Positions 1 through 12,248 of a DNA stretch of 64,000 nucleotides are shown in pieces. The notes beneath the pieces were generated by a model. It made no database searches. It saw only the letters and a list, made by a program, of their open reading frames with translations, and was not told the origin of the DNA. Position numbers and translations under genes: made by a program. How positions within the stretch are numbered: position 1 is the first letter of the stretch; each line of letters starts with the position of its first letter. Source of the DNA: Mesorhizobium sp. (GTDB lineage: Bacteria > Pseudomonadota > Alphaproteobacteria > Rhizobiales > Rhizobiaceae); the NCBI GenBank assembly GCA_019635735.1, contig JAHBYX010000001.1, positions 1 through 64,000 on the forward strand, written 5' to 3'.

Positions 1-901
1 AGTCCTCGGTCGTCAGGTCGACCCCCATGTGCTTGGCGACGGCGACGAGGTGCGGCGGCGCGTTGGTCGAGGCGCCGATGGCGCTGGCCGCCACGATCGT
101 GTTTTCGAACGCCTTGCGCGTCATGATATCGGAAGGCTTAAGGTCCTCGTGGACCATGCCGACGATGCGTTTCCCGGTCGCGTAGGCCATCTGCGGGCGC
201 TCGCGGTAGGGTGCGGGGATGGCGGCGCAGCCGGGCAAGCTCATGCCCAGCGCCTCGGCGAGGCTGTTCATCGACAGCGCAGTGCCCATCGTATTGCAGT
301 GGCCGACCGAGGGCGCCGCGCTCGCCACCATGGCGAGGAACTCGTCATAGCTGATGCGTCCCGCCGCAAGCTCGCTGCGGGCATGCCAGACCACTGTGCC
401 GGAGCCGGCGCGCTCGCCCTTGAACCAGCCGTTGAGCATCGGCCCGCCGGACAGCACGATTGCCGGGATGTTGACGGTCGCCGCGCCCATCAGCAGAGCC
501 GGCGTGGTCTTGTCGCATCCGGTCATCAGCACCACGCCGTCGAGCGGGTAGCCGTAGAGCACCTCGACCAGCGCCATATAGGTCAAATTGCGGTCGAGCA
601 TCGCCGTGGGACGCTTGCCGGTCTCCTGGATCGGGTGGCAGGGGAACTCGAACGGTATGCCGCCCGCCGCTTCGATGCCGGCGCGGACGCGCTTGGCGAG
701 TTCGATGTGGTGCCGGTTGCAGGGCGACAGGTCGGAGCCGGTCTGGGCGATGCCGATCAGCGGCTTGCCGGACTGCAGTTCCTCGCGGGTCAGGCCGAAG
801 TTGAGGTATCTCTCGAGATAGAGGGCAGTCATGCCCGGATTGTCGGGGTTGTCGAACCACTCACGCGAACGCAAGCGCCTGGTTCCGTTTCCGACCGACA
901 T
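1..901 (-). CDS. IlvD/Edd-family dehydratase, N-terminal part (runs off left edge)
   Basis: First 300 residues of an IlvD/Edd dehydratase; the C-terminal half lies beyond the window. The family uses an Fe-S cluster to dehydrate dihydroxy acids or sugar acids. The cluster cysteines are visible in [10 protein letters not shown] (C61), [10 protein letters not shown] (about C129) and GHCNTMG (about C202). The N-terminal region resembles the sugar-acid branch (for example L-arabinonate dehydratase) more than the branched-chain amino-acid enzyme IlvD; that assignment is inference. The start ATG at 901-899 is preceded by GGAGGA at 911-906. It is divergent from the CoxG-like gene across about 167 bp. 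Confidence 0.85.
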   Translation of the reverse strand, partial: MSVGNGTRRLRSREWFDNPDNPGMTALYLERYLNFGLTREELQSGKPLIGIAQTGSDLSPCNRHHIELAKRVRAGIEAAGGIPFEFPCHPIQETGKRPTAMLDRNLTYMALVEVLYGYPLDGVVLMTGCDKTTPALLMGAATVNIPAIVLSGGPMLNGWFKGERAGSGTVVWHARSELAAGRISYDEFLAMVASAAPSVGHCNTMGTALSMNSLAEALGMSLPGCAAIPAPYRERPQMAYATGKRIVGMVHEDLKPSDIMTRKAFENTIVAASAIGASTNAPPHLVAVAKHMGVDLTTED

Positions 902-1068
902 GTCATCCTCCGCAATCTGCCATACTAGTGAAATGGCGCCATAGGGATATGGCATCGCATTTGTGCCCGCAAGCGTGTCGAATGAACGAGAAGGGGCGGA
1001 CTTTGGTGCGATAGACAAGCCGGACCCCCTCCGCTACTCCCAATCCGGATAGCAATCGGGAGGAAGCC

Positions 1069-1521
1069 ATGGCAGTCGACATGCAGGGTGAAGAGCGGAT
1101 CGAAGCCCCTATCGCGAAAGTATGGGCGGCGCTGAACGACCCGGACGTGCTGAAAGCCTGCATTCCGGGCTGCGAGTCGCTGGAGAAGAAGTCGGACACC
1201 CAGCTCGCGGCGACCGTGGCGCTGAAGATCGGCCCGATCAAGGCGCGCTTTGCCGGCGAAGTCGAGTTGCAGAACCTGAAGCCCCCCCATTCCTATACGA
1301 TTGCAGGGGAAGGCAAGGGCGGCATCGCCGGCTTCGCCAAGGGCGGCGCGGACGTGGTGCTGAAGGAAGACGGCGCAGACGCGACCCTGCTGACCTATAC
1401 CGCGAAAGCCGACGTCGGCGGCAAGATCGCACAGCTTGGCAGCCGACTGATCCAATCAACGTCGAAGAAGCTTGCCGGGCAGTTCTTCTCCGAGTTCAAC
1501 AAGAAGGTCAGTGCTGGCTGA
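1069..1521 (+). CDS. CoxG-like SRPBCC-fold protein (carbon monoxide dehydrogenase subunit G family)
   Basis: A 150-residue single-domain protein of the CoxG/SRPBCC family. It opens with GEERIEAPIAKVWAALNDPD and continues through CIPGCESLEK and GEGKGGIAGFAKGGADVVL, which are typical of CoxG. CoxG proteins help recruit or assemble molybdenum hydroxylases at the membrane. No coxMSL or other hydroxylase subunit is nearby, so the partner is unknown. The length matches a bare domain without a C-terminal membrane tail. A GGAGGAAGCC ribosome site precedes the ATG. It ends 29 bp from the convergent pyrG; the gap holds the 12-bp palindrome GTCAGCGCTGAC (1527-1538), too short to call a terminator. Confidence 0.8.
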   Translation: MAVDMQGEERIEAPIAKVWAALNDPDVLKACIPGCESLEKKSDTQLAATVALKIGPIKARFAGEVELQNLKPPHSYTIAGEGKGGIAGFAKGGADVVLKEDGADATLLTYTAKADVGGKIAQLGSRLIQSTSKKLAGQFFSEFNKKVSAG

Positions 1522-1550
1522 TAACAGTCAGCGCTGACGCCGAATCCTGG

Positions 1551-4183
<2,633 letters not shown>

Positions 4184-4231
4184 TTCAACAACCCCAATCC
4201 AAAAGTCCGTGGCCGCCCAACAGCCATGGCA

Positions 4232-4258
4232 GCAGGCCTCGCACTCGCGAGGCCTTGC
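4232..4258. other. Strong hairpin between secG and the L,D-transpeptidase gene
   Basis: A perfect 9-bp inverted repeat (AGGCCTCGC at 4234-4242, GCGAGGCCT at 4247-4255) has a 4-nt loop. There is no T-run on either strand. It lies in the 247-bp gap between the secG stop and the start of the transpeptidase gene, both on minus, so it could be a 3' end processing or boundary element of the secG message. Confidence 0.45.
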
Positions 4259-4430
4259 AGACCTATGGGTCCTTATAGTTGCGAATCGGTTGAGGTCTCA
4301 AGCGGTTGCGAAGGTTGCCACCCTTCACATTGGCGTCAGATCGAAAGCAAATCGCCGAAAGGCCACAGTTTGTGGCACGGCGGCAACAATATATTCGGCC
4401 GCCTGAAGACGTGCGTGCTTGTCTAGGCGC

Positions 4431-4889
4431 TTACTGTCCGCTGGGCACGCTCGGCGTCGCAGGCGCCGGCGCAATCGGCGCCAGGGGAGCGATGGGAACC
4501 GCGCCCTGCCCTTCCGCCGGAGCGGCCGTGGACGGTGCGGGCTGCTCGCCTGCCGGCGCGGTCGAGGGGGCACCCTGGCCGCCCAGCTGGTCCAGAACGC
4601 CGTTGCCGGAGGGAGCCTGCTGCTGGCCGGTCGTCGAAGGCACCCGGTCGAGGATATCGATCGGCCGATCACCGTAGCGGGCCATGATCGACAGGATGAG
4701 CGAGGTCGCGAAAAATGCCGCCGCGAGGATCGCCGTCGCGCGCGTCAAGGCATTGGCTGCGCCCCGCGCCGTCATGAAGCCCGAGCCCCCGCCGATGCCA
4801 AGTCCACCTCCCTCGGAACGCTGGAGCAGCACGACGCCGACCAGCGCGAGCACGACCATGAGGTGGATGACGATGATGACGGTTTCCAT
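4431..4889 (-). CDS. secG: Preprotein translocase subunit SecG
   Basis: A 152-residue SecG, the small accessory subunit of the SecYEG channel. The family region is METVIIVIHLMVVLALVGVV (first membrane helix), then VLLQRSEGGGLGIGGGSGFM and a second helix at about 50-68 (ATAILAAAFFATSLILSIMA). After this comes a Pro/Ala/Gln-rich cytoplasmic tail of about 80 residues, so the protein is about twice the length of a minimal SecG; long tails are common in alphaproteobacteria. The start METV is chosen from the family; an upstream in-frame ATG adds 12 atypical residues. It follows tpiA on the same strand, a conserved pairing. Confidence 0.93.
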   Translation of the reverse strand: METVIIVIHLMVVLALVGVVLLQRSEGGGLGIGGGSGFMTARGAANALTRATAILAAAFFATSLILSIMARYGDRPIDILDRVPSTTGQQQAPSGNGVLDQLGGQGAPSTAPAGEQPAPSTAAPAEGQGAVPIAPLAPIAPAPATPSVPSGQ

Positions 4890-5044
4890 AAGGGTATCCG
4901 GGCAATCTTGGCTGGGCCGACGCACAGACCGGCGCGTGGCCGCGGGTCAATACACGGCTTTGCCCGCAAATCCAACCCCTGCGGCGATCTGAGTGCCGGA
5001 TATGGGAACTTCCCGGGCCGTTGCAATGGTCGAGGCTGCAAACC

Positions 5045-5812
5045 TCAATCGATCGAGACGTAAGCCTCGGCGATCGCAAGAAAGTCGGCCGCCTTCAGGC
5101 TCGCTCCGCCGACCAGCGCGCCGTTTACATTGTCTATGGCGAGCAGCTCGCGTGCGTTCGACGGCTTGACCGACCCGCCATAAAGTATCCGCATGCCGGA
5201 GGCTCGTCCGCCGATCAACTTCGACAACTCGGAACGGATATGCGCGTGCGCCTCGGCGACATCCTGAGACGTCGGCGTCAACCCGGTGCCGATCGCCCAG
5301 ACCGGTTCATAGGCTATGACGGTATTGTTCGGCCCTGCGGACGCCGGTACCGACCCGGCAATCTGGCGCGAGAGTACGGCGAGCGTCTTGCCGGCCTCGC
5401 GCTCGGCCCTCGTCTCCCCGATGCAGATGATGGCGCTAAGCCCGGCGCGCCACGCGGCCTCGGCCTTGGCGCGGACGATCGCGTCCGTCTCCGCATGGTC
5501 GGTCCGGCGCTCGGAGTGCCCGACGATCACAAAGCTCGCACCGGCGTCCTTCAGCATCGGCGCGGAAATATCGCCGGTGTGGGCGCCGCTGTCGTTCACA
5601 TGGCAATCCTGGCCTCCGACCTTCACCGGCGAGGACTCGCAGACATCCGCCGCCCGTGCGAGCAGCGTGGCCGGAACGCAGACGAGCGCCTCGGTTTCGG
5701 CGTCGAGCCCTTTCATGAATCCGTTGGCGATGGCATGAAGTTCCGGCATCGAAGCCGACGTTCCGTGCATCTTCCAGTTGCCTGCGACGAGGGGACGGAT
5801 CGCGCGCGTCAT
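5045..5812 (-). CDS. tpiA: Triosephosphate isomerase
   Basis: A 255-residue TIM-barrel enzyme interconverting dihydroxyacetone phosphate and glyceraldehyde 3-phosphate. The catalytic Lys is in AGNWKMHG (K13), the His in VIVGHSERR and the Glu in [12 protein letters not shown]. The phosphate-binding loop [10 protein letters not shown] lies near the C-terminus. The ribosome site AGGAGGAAG precedes the ATG. Divergent from ppiD; followed by secG after 155 bp. Confidence 0.97.
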   Translation of the reverse strand: MTRAIRPLVAGNWKMHGTSASMPELHAIANGFMKGLDAETEALVCVPATLLARAADVCESSPVKVGGQDCHVNDSGAHTGDISAPMLKDAGASFVIVGHSERRTDHAETDAIVRAKAEAAWRAGLSAIICIGETRAEREAGKTLAVLSRQIAGSVPASAGPNNTVIAYEPVWAIGTGLTPTSQDVAEAHAHIRSELSKLIGGRASGMRILYGGSVKPSNARELLAIDNVNGALVGGASLKAADFLAIAEAYVSID

Positions 5813-5870
5813 TTGCTTCCTCCTGGCGTTCTTCGCCGGCGGTGACTACCAAAATGCGGCCATAAAGCAA

Positions 5871-5899
5871 TCGACAGTCGCCCGGAAGGGCGCTATTGC
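5871..5899 (+). promoter_or_regulatory. Candidate sigma-70 promoter of the ppiD-trp-moa-moe run
   Basis: TCGACA (5871-5876) and TATTGC (5894-5899) are 17 bp apart in the divergent region between tpiA and ppiD, about 50 bp before the ppiD start. The -35 is good and the -10 weak. Assigned by eye only. Confidence 0.3.
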
Positions 5900-5951
5900 C
5901 GGTCCGGCTACGCAGAATGTGCCGTTCGCGGCGGAAATTCCGGGAGTTTCG

Positions 5952-7841
5952 ATGCTCGACTCATTGAGAAAAGCGGCTGGCACCTGGGTCGCCAAGCTCC
6001 TGCTGCTGTTGCTCGTCATGAGCTTCGCCGTGTGGGGAATATCCGGCCAGTTGATGACGGGCGGCGGCGGCAACGCCGTGATTACAGCCGGCAACACGGA
6101 GGTCACGGTCGCCGACTACCGGCTCGCCTATGACCGCCAGGTGCAGGTCATGTCGCAGCAGCTCGGTCAAAGGATCACCCGCGAACAGGCGACGATGTTC
6201 GGCATCGACCAGCAGGTGCTCGCGCAGCTGACCGCCGGCGCAGTGCTCGACGAACAGGCCCGGCGGATCGGACTGGGCGTGTCTCGCGACAAGATCGCCG
6301 AGCTGACCGCCGAGGATCCGGCCTTCCGCGGATCCAGCGGCCAGTTCGACCGCCAGCAGTTCGAATATGTCCTGCGCCAGGTCGGCATGCGGCCTGAGGA
6401 CTATTTCCGCAACCGCGAGCAGGTGGCGGTGCGCCAGCAGATCGTCGAAGCAGTCTCGGACGGCATGAAGGCGCCCGACACGTTCCTCCGTGCGGTCTCC
6501 CTCTATCAGGGCGAGAACCGTACCATCGAGTATGTCACCCTGCAGAAGTCGATTGTCGGGACGGTGGCAGCGCCGGCCGACGACGTTCTGGCGAAATGGT
6601 TCGAGGCCAACAAGGCGAAGTACGCCGCTCCGGAGTATCGCAAGATCGCCTATGTGAAGCTCGAACCGGCGGACATCGCCGATCCATCGGCTATTACCGA
6701 CGAGGATGTCGCCAAGGACTACGAGGCGAGGAAGAAACGCTTTACCACGCCCGAGACGCGCACGATCGAACAGCTGGTGTTTGGCGACAGGGCCACCGCG
6801 GACACCGCCGCCGAGAGCATCCGCGGCGGCTCGACCTTCGATTCCCTCGTCACCGCCCAGGGCAAGACAATGGCCGACGTGCAACTCGGCACGTTCGATA
6901 AGGACAAGGTCGCGGATCCTGCCGTCGCCGAAGCTGCGTTCAAGCTCGCGCTCAACGAGGTGAGCCCGGTCGTCGAGGGCGCGTTCGGCCCTGTGCTCCT
7001 GCGCGTCACCGACATCAAACCCGAAATCGTCAAGCCGCTCTCGGAAGTCGGTCCGCAGATCCGCCAGGACCTGGCGCTGGCCGAGGCGAACACGCAGCTG
7101 CTCGATGTCCATGACCGCTACGAGGATGCCCGCGCGGCCGGTCAGACCATGGAAGAGGCGGCTGCCGCCTCGAAGCTCCAAGTCGTCACCATCGAAGCCG
7201 TCGACCGCAACGCACAGGATCCGACGGGCAATGTCATCTCGACCATCCCCGCCTCCCGCGAACTGCTGCAGGGCGCGTTCGAGACGCAACCGAACATCGA
7301 GAACCCGCCGCTGGCGCTCGGATCGAACGGTTTCGTCTTCTATGAGGTCAAAGGCGTCACGCCGGCACGCGACCGGAGCCTCGACGAGGTGAAGGACAAG
7401 GCGGTTGCGGACTGGATCAACGAGGAAACCGACCGGCTGTTCTCCACCAAGGCGGCGGAACTCGAAAAGCGCGTGAGGGACAACAATTCGCTCGACCCGG
7501 TTGCAGGCGAACTCGGCCTGGAAAAGCAGATCAAGCGCGGCCTGAAGCGCGGAGCGGAGGACGTCGATCTCGGTCCCGACGGCGCGGCCGCCGTGTTTGC
7601 CGTGCCACAGGACGGCGCAGGCGTCGTGGCGCCCGCCGACGGCAACACGAAGCTGCTTTTCCGCGTGACGGAGGTGTTCGAGCCGGCGGGAGCGGGTGCC
7701 GACGCCGTAGCGGCCGAGGACCGGCAGGCCTATGCTTCCGGCATGGCCGACGACCTCCTCGACCAGCTCGTCTCGCGTCTGCAGGGCGAGATCGGTGTCA
7801 CCACCAACCCCGCCGCGATCCAGCAGGCGCTGAGTTTCTGA
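5952..7841 (+). CDS. ppiD: PpiD/SurA-type membrane-anchored peptidyl-prolyl isomerase or chaperone
   Basis: A 629-residue periplasmic folding factor. The N-terminus [20 protein letters not shown] forms a single membrane anchor (about 12-36). A SurA-like N-terminal chaperone region follows, with the segments [20 protein letters not shown] and [19 protein letters not shown] parvulin-like region (about 265-375) includes [17 protein letters not shown], and the C-terminus is helical. Family role: assisting proteins leaving the Sec channel. Whether the parvulin domain is catalytic cannot be judged here. The start is placed at the ATG directly before the anchor; an upstream in-frame ATG at 5778 would overlap tpiA. 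trpD follows after 10 bp. Confidence 0.87.
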   Translation: MLDSLRKAAGTWVAKLLLLLLVMSFAVWGISGQLMTGGGGNAVITAGNTEVTVADYRLAYDRQVQVMSQQLGQRITREQATMFGIDQQVLAQLTAGAVLDEQARRIGLGVSRDKIAELTAEDPAFRGSSGQFDRQQFEYVLRQVGMRPEDYFRNREQVAVRQQIVEAVSDGMKAPDTFLRAVSLYQGENRTIEYVTLQKSIVGTVAAPADDVLAKWFEANKAKYAAPEYRKIAYVKLEPADIADPSAITDEDVAKDYEARKKRFTTPETRTIEQLVFGDRATADTAAESIRGGSTFDSLVTAQGKTMADVQLGTFDKDKVADPAVAEAAFKLALNEVSPVVEGAFGPVLLRVTDIKPEIVKPLSEVGPQIRQDLALAEANTQLLDVHDRYEDARAAGQTMEEAAAASKLQVVTIEAVDRNAQDPTGNVISTIPASRELLQGAFETQPNIENPPLALGSNGFVFYEVKGVTPARDRSLDEVKDKAVADWINEETDRLFSTKAAELEKRVRDNNSLDPVAGELGLEKQIKRGLKRGAEDVDLGPDGAAAVFAVPQDGAGVVAPADGNTKLLFRVTEVFEPAGAGADAVAAEDRQAYASGMADDLLDQLVSRLQGEIGVTTNPAAIQQALSF

Positions 7842-7851
7842 CGGGATCGCC

Positions 7852-8862
7852 ATGGCCGACTTCAAATCCTTCATCGCCAAGGTCGCCGCCGGCAAGGCGC
7901 TGACCTTCGAGGAGGCTCGCGAGGCTTTCGACATCGTCATGTCGGGCGAAGCGACGCCGTCGCAGATCGGCGGCTTCCTGATGGCCCTGAGAGTGCGCGG
8001 CGAAACGGTGCCGGAGATCATGGGCGCGATCGCGACCATGCGCGACAAGATGCTTCGCGTCGACGCCCCGGCCAATGCGATCGACATTGTCGGCACGGGC
8101 GGAGACGGTCAGCACAGTCTCAATATCTCGACCGGTTCGGCCTTCGTCATCGCCGGCCACGGCGTACCTGTGGCAAAGCACGGCAACCGCAATCTCTCAT
8201 CCCAGTCGGGTGCCGCCGATGTGCTCATGGCACTCGGCATCCGGATCGACCTCGCACCGGATGCGATCTCCCGCTGCATTGCCGAGGCCGGGATCGGCTT
8301 CATGTTCGCGCCGGCTCATCATCCGGCGATGAAATATGTCGGTCCTTCGCGGGTCGAACTCGGCACGCGGACGATCTTCAACATCCTCGGGCCGCTCTCC
8401 AATCCGGGCGGGGTGACGCGCCAGCTGGTCGGCGTCTTCGCGTCCGAATGGGTCCGGCCGATTGCCGACGCGTTGAAGGAACTCGGCGCCGACAGCGTCT
8501 GGGTGGTCCATGGCGACGGTTACGACGAGATAACCACGACCGGCGAGACCCGCGTGGCGGAACTCGCCGATGGAACGATCCGCGAGTTCACGATCACGCC
8601 GGCGCAGTATGGGCTCGGCTGGCACACGCAGGCCGAGCTGAAGGGCGGCGACAGCGCCTTCAACGCCAAGGCCCTCCGCGATATGCTGTCGGGTTCTCCC
8701 GGCGCCCACCGCGACACCGTGCTGATGAACGCCGGAGCCGGTCTCGTCGTCGCAGGCGTCGCCGGGGACCTGAAGGAAGGCATCGCGCTTGCCGCGCAGT
8801 CGATCGACAGCGGCAAGGCTCTGGCGCGGCTGGAGAAACTGATCCAGGTGTCGAACGCATGA
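7852..8862 (+). CDS. trpD: Anthranilate phosphoribosyltransferase
   Basis: A 336-residue TrpD joining anthranilate to PRPP in tryptophan synthesis. Signature segments are [20 protein letters not shown] (PRPP binding), [17 protein letters not shown], and [20 protein letters not shown] followed by [16 protein letters not shown]. Length is standard. Its stop overlaps the trpC start by ATGA, implying coupled translation. trpE/trpG are not in the window, so the tryptophan genes are dispersed as usual in Rhizobiales. Confidence 0.97.
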   Translation: MADFKSFIAKVAAGKALTFEEAREAFDIVMSGEATPSQIGGFLMALRVRGETVPEIMGAIATMRDKMLRVDAPANAIDIVGTGGDGQHSLNISTGSAFVIAGHGVPVAKHGNRNLSSQSGAADVLMALGIRIDLAPDAISRCIAEAGIGFMFAPAHHPAMKYVGPSRVELGTRTIFNILGPLSNPGGVTRQLVGVFASEWVRPIADALKELGADSVWVVHGDGYDEITTTGETRVAELADGTIREFTITPAQYGLGWHTQAELKGGDSAFNAKALRDMLSGSPGAHRDTVLMNAGAGLVVAGVAGDLKEGIALAAQSIDSGKALARLEKLIQVSNA

Positions 8863-9671
8863 CCGATATCCTGCGCAAGATCGAAGCCTACAAGCGCAAG
8901 GAAATCGCGGCTGCCAAGTCGCGCGTGCCACTCGCTGATCTCAAGGCGCAGATTGCCGATGGCGATCGGCCCCGCGGCTTCCTCGACGCCCTCCGCGCCA
9001 AGCGGGCCGCGGGCCGGTTCGCGCTGATCGCCGAAATCAAGAAGGCGAGCCCGTCCAAGGGACTGATCCGTCCGGATTTCGATCCGCCCTCGCTCGCGGC
9101 CGCCTACGAAGCCGGCGGCGCGGCATGCCTGTCCGTTCTCACCGACACGCCGTCGTTCCAGGGCGCGCCGGAATTTCTGACCGAGGCCCGCCGCGCCTGC
9201 GCGCTGCCGGCGCTGCGCAAGGACTTCATGTTCGACGCCTATCAGGTCTTCGAGGCGCGCGCCTGGGGGGCGGACGCCATCCTGCTGATCATGGCGAGCC
9301 TGTCGGACGATGATGCGCGATCTCTCGAAGCCTGCGCTTTCGAGCTCGGAATGGACGTGCTCGTCGAAGTCCATGACGAGGCGGAGATGGAGCGGGCGCT
9401 GAAGCTCGACTCGCCGCTGATCGGCATCAACAACCGAAACCTGCGCACGTTCGAGGTATCACTCGACATTTCCGAGCGTCTTTCCCGGATGGTACCGCCG
9501 GACCGGCATCTCGTCGGCGAAAGCGGTATTTTCACGCATGACGACTGCCTCAGATTGGCGCGCCACGGCATCGGCACCTTCCTCGTCGGCGAAAGCCTGA
9601 TGCGGCAGGCGGACGTCGCGGCCGCGACCCGCCTCCTGCTCGATGGCGCCACCGCCGCGGCGGCGGAGTGA
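8859..9671 (+). CDS. trpC: Indole-3-glycerol-phosphate synthase
   Basis: A 270-residue monofunctional TrpC, the TIM barrel closing the indole ring after TrpD and TrpF. Family motifs: [57 protein letters not shown] and [12 protein letters not shown]. It is not fused to trpF. The ATG overlaps the trpD stop. The reading frame is open upstream through trpD, but homologues begin at MTDILRKIE. Confidence 0.97.
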   Translation: MTDILRKIEAYKRKEIAAAKSRVPLADLKAQIADGDRPRGFLDALRAKRAAGRFALIAEIKKASPSKGLIRPDFDPPSLAAAYEAGGAACLSVLTDTPSFQGAPEFLTEARRACALPALRKDFMFDAYQVFEARAWGADAILLIMASLSDDDARSLEACAFELGMDVLVEVHDEAEMERALKLDSPLIGINNRNLRTFEVSLDISERLSRMVPPDRHLVGESGIFTHDDCLRLARHGIGTFLVGESLMRQADVAAATRLLLDGATAAAAE

Positions 9672-9673
9672 CC

Positions 9674-10162
9674 ATGCACGCACCCTCCCTCACCCATATC
9701 GGGGCCGATGGCCAGGCCGATATGGTCGACGTCGGAGCCAAGGCGGAGACCCAGCGTATCGCGATTGCCGAGGGCGCGGTGATCATGCGGCGCGAAACCC
9801 TCGACATGATCCTCGCCGGCAACGCAAAGAAGGGCGACGTGATCGGCGTCGCCCGGATCGCCGGCATCATGGCCGCCAAGCGCACGCACGAACTCATCCC
9901 GCTCTGTCATCCGCTGCTGCTCGACAAGGTCGGCGTCGAGATCGAGCCGGATGCGTCGCTTCCAGGCCTTAGGGTCACTGCCACCGCGCGAGTGACCGGT
10001 AAGACCGGCGTGGAGATGGAAGCGCTGACTGCCGCCTCGGTGGCGTGCCTGACGATCTACGACATGGCAAAGGCCGTCGACCGCGAGATGGAGCTGACCG
10101 GCATAAGACTGGTCGAGAAGAGCGGCGGCAAGTCGGGCGACTTCCGCCGCTCGGAGCGCTGA
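9674..10162 (+). CDS. moaC: Cyclic pyranopterin monophosphate synthase
   Basis: A 162-residue MoaC, second step of molybdopterin synthesis. The markers are [20 protein letters not shown] and [20 protein letters not shown] with the following [10 protein letters not shown]. The ATG lies two bases after the trpC stop; a GTG at 9668 overlapping trpC would add two residues. It is tightly packed between trpC and moeA, so cofactor and tryptophan genes share one transcript. Confidence 0.96.
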   Translation: MHAPSLTHIGADGQADMVDVGAKAETQRIAIAEGAVIMRRETLDMILAGNAKKGDVIGVARIAGIMAAKRTHELIPLCHPLLLDKVGVEIEPDASLPGLRVTATARVTGKTGVEMEALTAASVACLTIYDMAKAVDREMELTGIRLVEKSGGKSGDFRRSER

Positions 10163-10166
10163 CGAT

Positions 10167-11372
10167 ATGGCGCTCATGCCCGTTTCAGAAGCGCTGGCGC
10201 GGCTGCTCGACGGAGCTGAGCCGCTTCTGGGCGAAACGGTCACGATCGACAAGGCGGCCTGGCGCGTGCTCGCGGCGGACATTGCCGCGCTGCGCACACA
10301 GCCGCCCTTCGACGCCTCGGCGATGGACGGCTATGCCGTGCGCGCGGCCGATGTCGCCTCTGCGCCGGTGCGCCTCAAGATCATCGGCGAGGCGCCCGCC
10401 GGCAGGGGCTTCAAGGGCCAGGTCGGCCCGGGCGAAGCGGTGCGCATATTCACCGGCGCTCCGGTTCCGCAGGGCGCCGACGCCGTGCTCATCCAGGAAA
10501 ACACGAACGCCATCTCGCCGGGCCTGATTGAAGCACTCGAACCGGTCGCGGCTCTGCGCAACATCCGACGCGCGGGCCTCGATTTCCGAAAGGACGAGCC
10601 GCTGCTCGAGGCTGGCCGTATCCTCGACGCCGCGGCGCTGTCGCTGGCGGCAGCCGCCAACCACGCGACCCTGCCCGTCGTCCGCCGGCCGCTCGTGGCG
10701 ATCCTGGCGACGGGGGACGAACTGCTTCCTCCGGGCAGCGAGACCGGCCCGGACCAGATCATTGCGTCAAACGCATACGGCGTCGCTGCGATCGTCGAGC
10801 GAACCGGTGGCGTGCCACTCGATCTCGGCATCGTCCGCGACGACCGCCCGGCGATCGATGCGGCAGTTCGCCGTGCGATCGATGCCGGCGCCGACATCAT
10901 CGTCACGCTCGGCGGCGCTTCGGTGGGCGACCACGATCTCGTGCGCGAGGTGCTGACGTCGGCGGGAATGTCTCTCGATTTCTGGAAGATCGCGATGCGC
11001 CCGGGCAAGCCTCTGATGTTCGGTCGCCTCGGCGAGGTCCGCGTGCTCGGCCTGCCGGGAAATCCGGTCGCCTCGCTCGTCTGCTCGCATCTCTTCGTCG
11101 CGCCGCTGGTCGCCCGCCTCGCCGGACGGCCCTATGCGGTCGACCTGCGCGAGGCCGTTCTTGGAGTCGGCATGAACGAAAACGACCAGCGGGAGGACTA
11201 TGTGCGGGCCCGCGCCGAGTGGCGTGACGGACACTTCGTCGCCTCGCCATTCCCGGTTCAGGATTCGTCGATGCTCAGAACTTTGGCCGAGGCGAATATC
11301 CTCATCGTGCGGCCTCCCTTCGCGCCGGCCTCCCCAGCCGGCTCACCCTGCCGGGTCGTCATGCTGCGCTGA
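10167..11372 (+). CDS. moeA: Molybdopterin molybdenumtransferase
   Basis: A 401-residue MoeA that inserts molybdate into adenylylated molybdopterin. Visible motifs: PPFDASAMDGYAVRA, GEAVRIFTGAPVPQGADAVL, the MoCF core (ATGDELLPPG and VTLGGASVGDHDLVRE), IAMRPGKPLMFGRLGEVRVL and GLPGNPVASLVC. It starts four bases after moaC and is the last gene before the lexA promoter region. Confidence 0.96.
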   Translation: MALMPVSEALARLLDGAEPLLGETVTIDKAAWRVLAADIAALRTQPPFDASAMDGYAVRAADVASAPVRLKIIGEAPAGRGFKGQVGPGEAVRIFTGAPVPQGADAVLIQENTNAISPGLIEALEPVAALRNIRRAGLDFRKDEPLLEAGRILDAAALSLAAAANHATLPVVRRPLVAILATGDELLPPGSETGPDQIIASNAYGVAAIVERTGGVPLDLGIVRDDRPAIDAAVRRAIDAGADIIVTLGGASVGDHDLVREVLTSAGMSLDFWKIAMRPGKPLMFGRLGEVRVLGLPGNPVASLVCSHLFVAPLVARLAGRPYAVDLREAVLGVGMNENDQREDYVRARAEWRDGHFVASPFPVQDSSMLRTLAEANILIVRPPFAPASPAGSPCRVVMLR

Positions 11373-11432
11373 AACGCCATTTGGGCGAACAGCCTGAACG
11401 AACGGTAAACAAATTCATTAAACTTTAAGCAG

Positions 11433-11461
11433 TTGCAGAACACATATCGAACAGATAGTGT
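11433..11461 (+). promoter_or_regulatory. Candidate lexA promoter
   Basis: TTGCAG (11433-11438) and TAGTGT (11456-11461) are 17 bp apart, with the SOS box filling the spacer. Both hexamers are weak matches; the position over the operator is the main support. Confidence 0.4.
11438..11452 (+). promoter_or_regulatory. Alphaproteobacterial SOS box (LexA operator)
   Basis: GAAC-ACATATC-GAAC matches the alphaproteobacterial LexA consensus GTTC-N7-GTTC (read on the other strand as GAAC-N7-GAAC) exactly. It lies 50-64 bp before the lexA start, so lexA is predicted to repress itself. Confidence 0.9.
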
Positions 11462-11463
11462 TT

Positions 11464-11478
11464 GTTCTGGTTTTGTTT
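11464..11478 (+). promoter_or_regulatory. Second, degenerate SOS-box-like site
   Basis: GTTC-TGGTTTT-GTTT has one mismatch to GTTC-N7-GTTC and lies 11 bp after the first box, near the expected transcript start. Its orientation is opposite to the first box as written. It may be a weaker second LexA site. Confidence 0.5.
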
Positions 11479-11501
11479 GTAAGCGATTCCCGGAGGGCGA
11501 G

Positions 11502-12215
11502 ATGCTGACGCGCAAGCAACACGAGTTGCTCATGTTCATCAACGAACGGATGAAGGAGTCCGGCATTCCTCCGTCCTTCGACGAGATGAAGGAGGCACTC
11601 GACCTCGCCTCGAAGTCGGGCATCCATCGCCTCATCATGGCGCTGGAGGAGCGAGGCTTCATCCGTCGGCTGCCGAACCGGGCGCGCGCGCTCGAAGTGG
11701 TCCGGCTCCCGGACTCGATGTCGCCCGCCATGTCCGGCCCCAAGAAGTTCTCGCCCAGCGTCATCCAGGGCAGTCTCGGCCAGAAGGCGGCGGAAGCGCC
11801 GCGGGCACCGGTCGCCAGCAATGACGCAGGCAGCGCGATCTCGATCCCGGTCATGGGCCGGATCGCCGCCGGCGTGCCGATCGACGCCATCCAGCACCAG
11901 ACGCACGCGATAATGGTGCCGCCGGAAATCCTCGCGGCCGGCGAACATTATGCGCTTGAAGTCAAAGGCGATTCGATGATCGAGGCCGGCATCTTCGACG
12001 GCGATACGGTGATCATTCGCAACACCAACAGCGCCACGCCCGGCGACATTGTCGTAGCCCTCGTCGACGATGAGGAGGCTACCCTCAAACGTTTCCGCCG
12101 CAAGGGCGCGTCGATCGCGCTGGAGGCGGCGAACCCCGCCTACGAGACTCGGATTTTCGGCCCCGACCGGATCAAGGTGCAGGGACGTCTTGTCGGGCTC
12201 ATTCGCAAGTATTGA
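11502..12215 (+). CDS. lexA: LexA repressor, SOS regulator
   Basis: A 237-residue LexA. The N-terminal winged helix (1-66) starts [20 protein letters not shown]. The C-terminal S24 protease domain has the self-cleavage site in GRIAAGVP (A123-G124), the nucleophile in [10 protein letters not shown] (S158) and the general-base Lys in EEATLKRF (K196). All elements for RecA-stimulated self-cleavage are intact. The start follows CGGAGGGCGAG. The upstream in-frame ATG would place the SOS box inside the coding region and is rejected. Confidence 0.97.
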   Translation: MLTRKQHELLMFINERMKESGIPPSFDEMKEALDLASKSGIHRLIMALEERGFIRRLPNRARALEVVRLPDSMSPAMSGPKKFSPSVIQGSLGQKAAEAPRAPVASNDAGSAISIPVMGRIAAGVPIDAIQHQTHAIMVPPEILAAGEHYALEVKGDSMIEAGIFDGDTVIIRNTNSATPGDIVVALVDDEEATLKRFRRKGASIALEAANPAYETRIFGPDRIKVQGRLVGLIRKY

Positions 12216-12248
12216 GCGGAGCGGCGCTTTCGGCCGGATGCGATCGAG

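Noticed and set aside
29..928. A 299-codon plus-strand frame at the left end
   Set aside because: It is antisense to the IlvD/Edd gene, which shows conserved cysteines and a ribosome site on minus.
1527..1538. GTCAGCGCTGAC as a terminator between coxG-like and pyrG
   Set aside because: A loop-less 12-bp palindrome cannot form a good hairpin, and no T-run follows.
5961..8096. A 711-codon open frame on minus over ppiD and trpD
   Set aside because: Crosses two well-supported plus genes with no motifs of its own.
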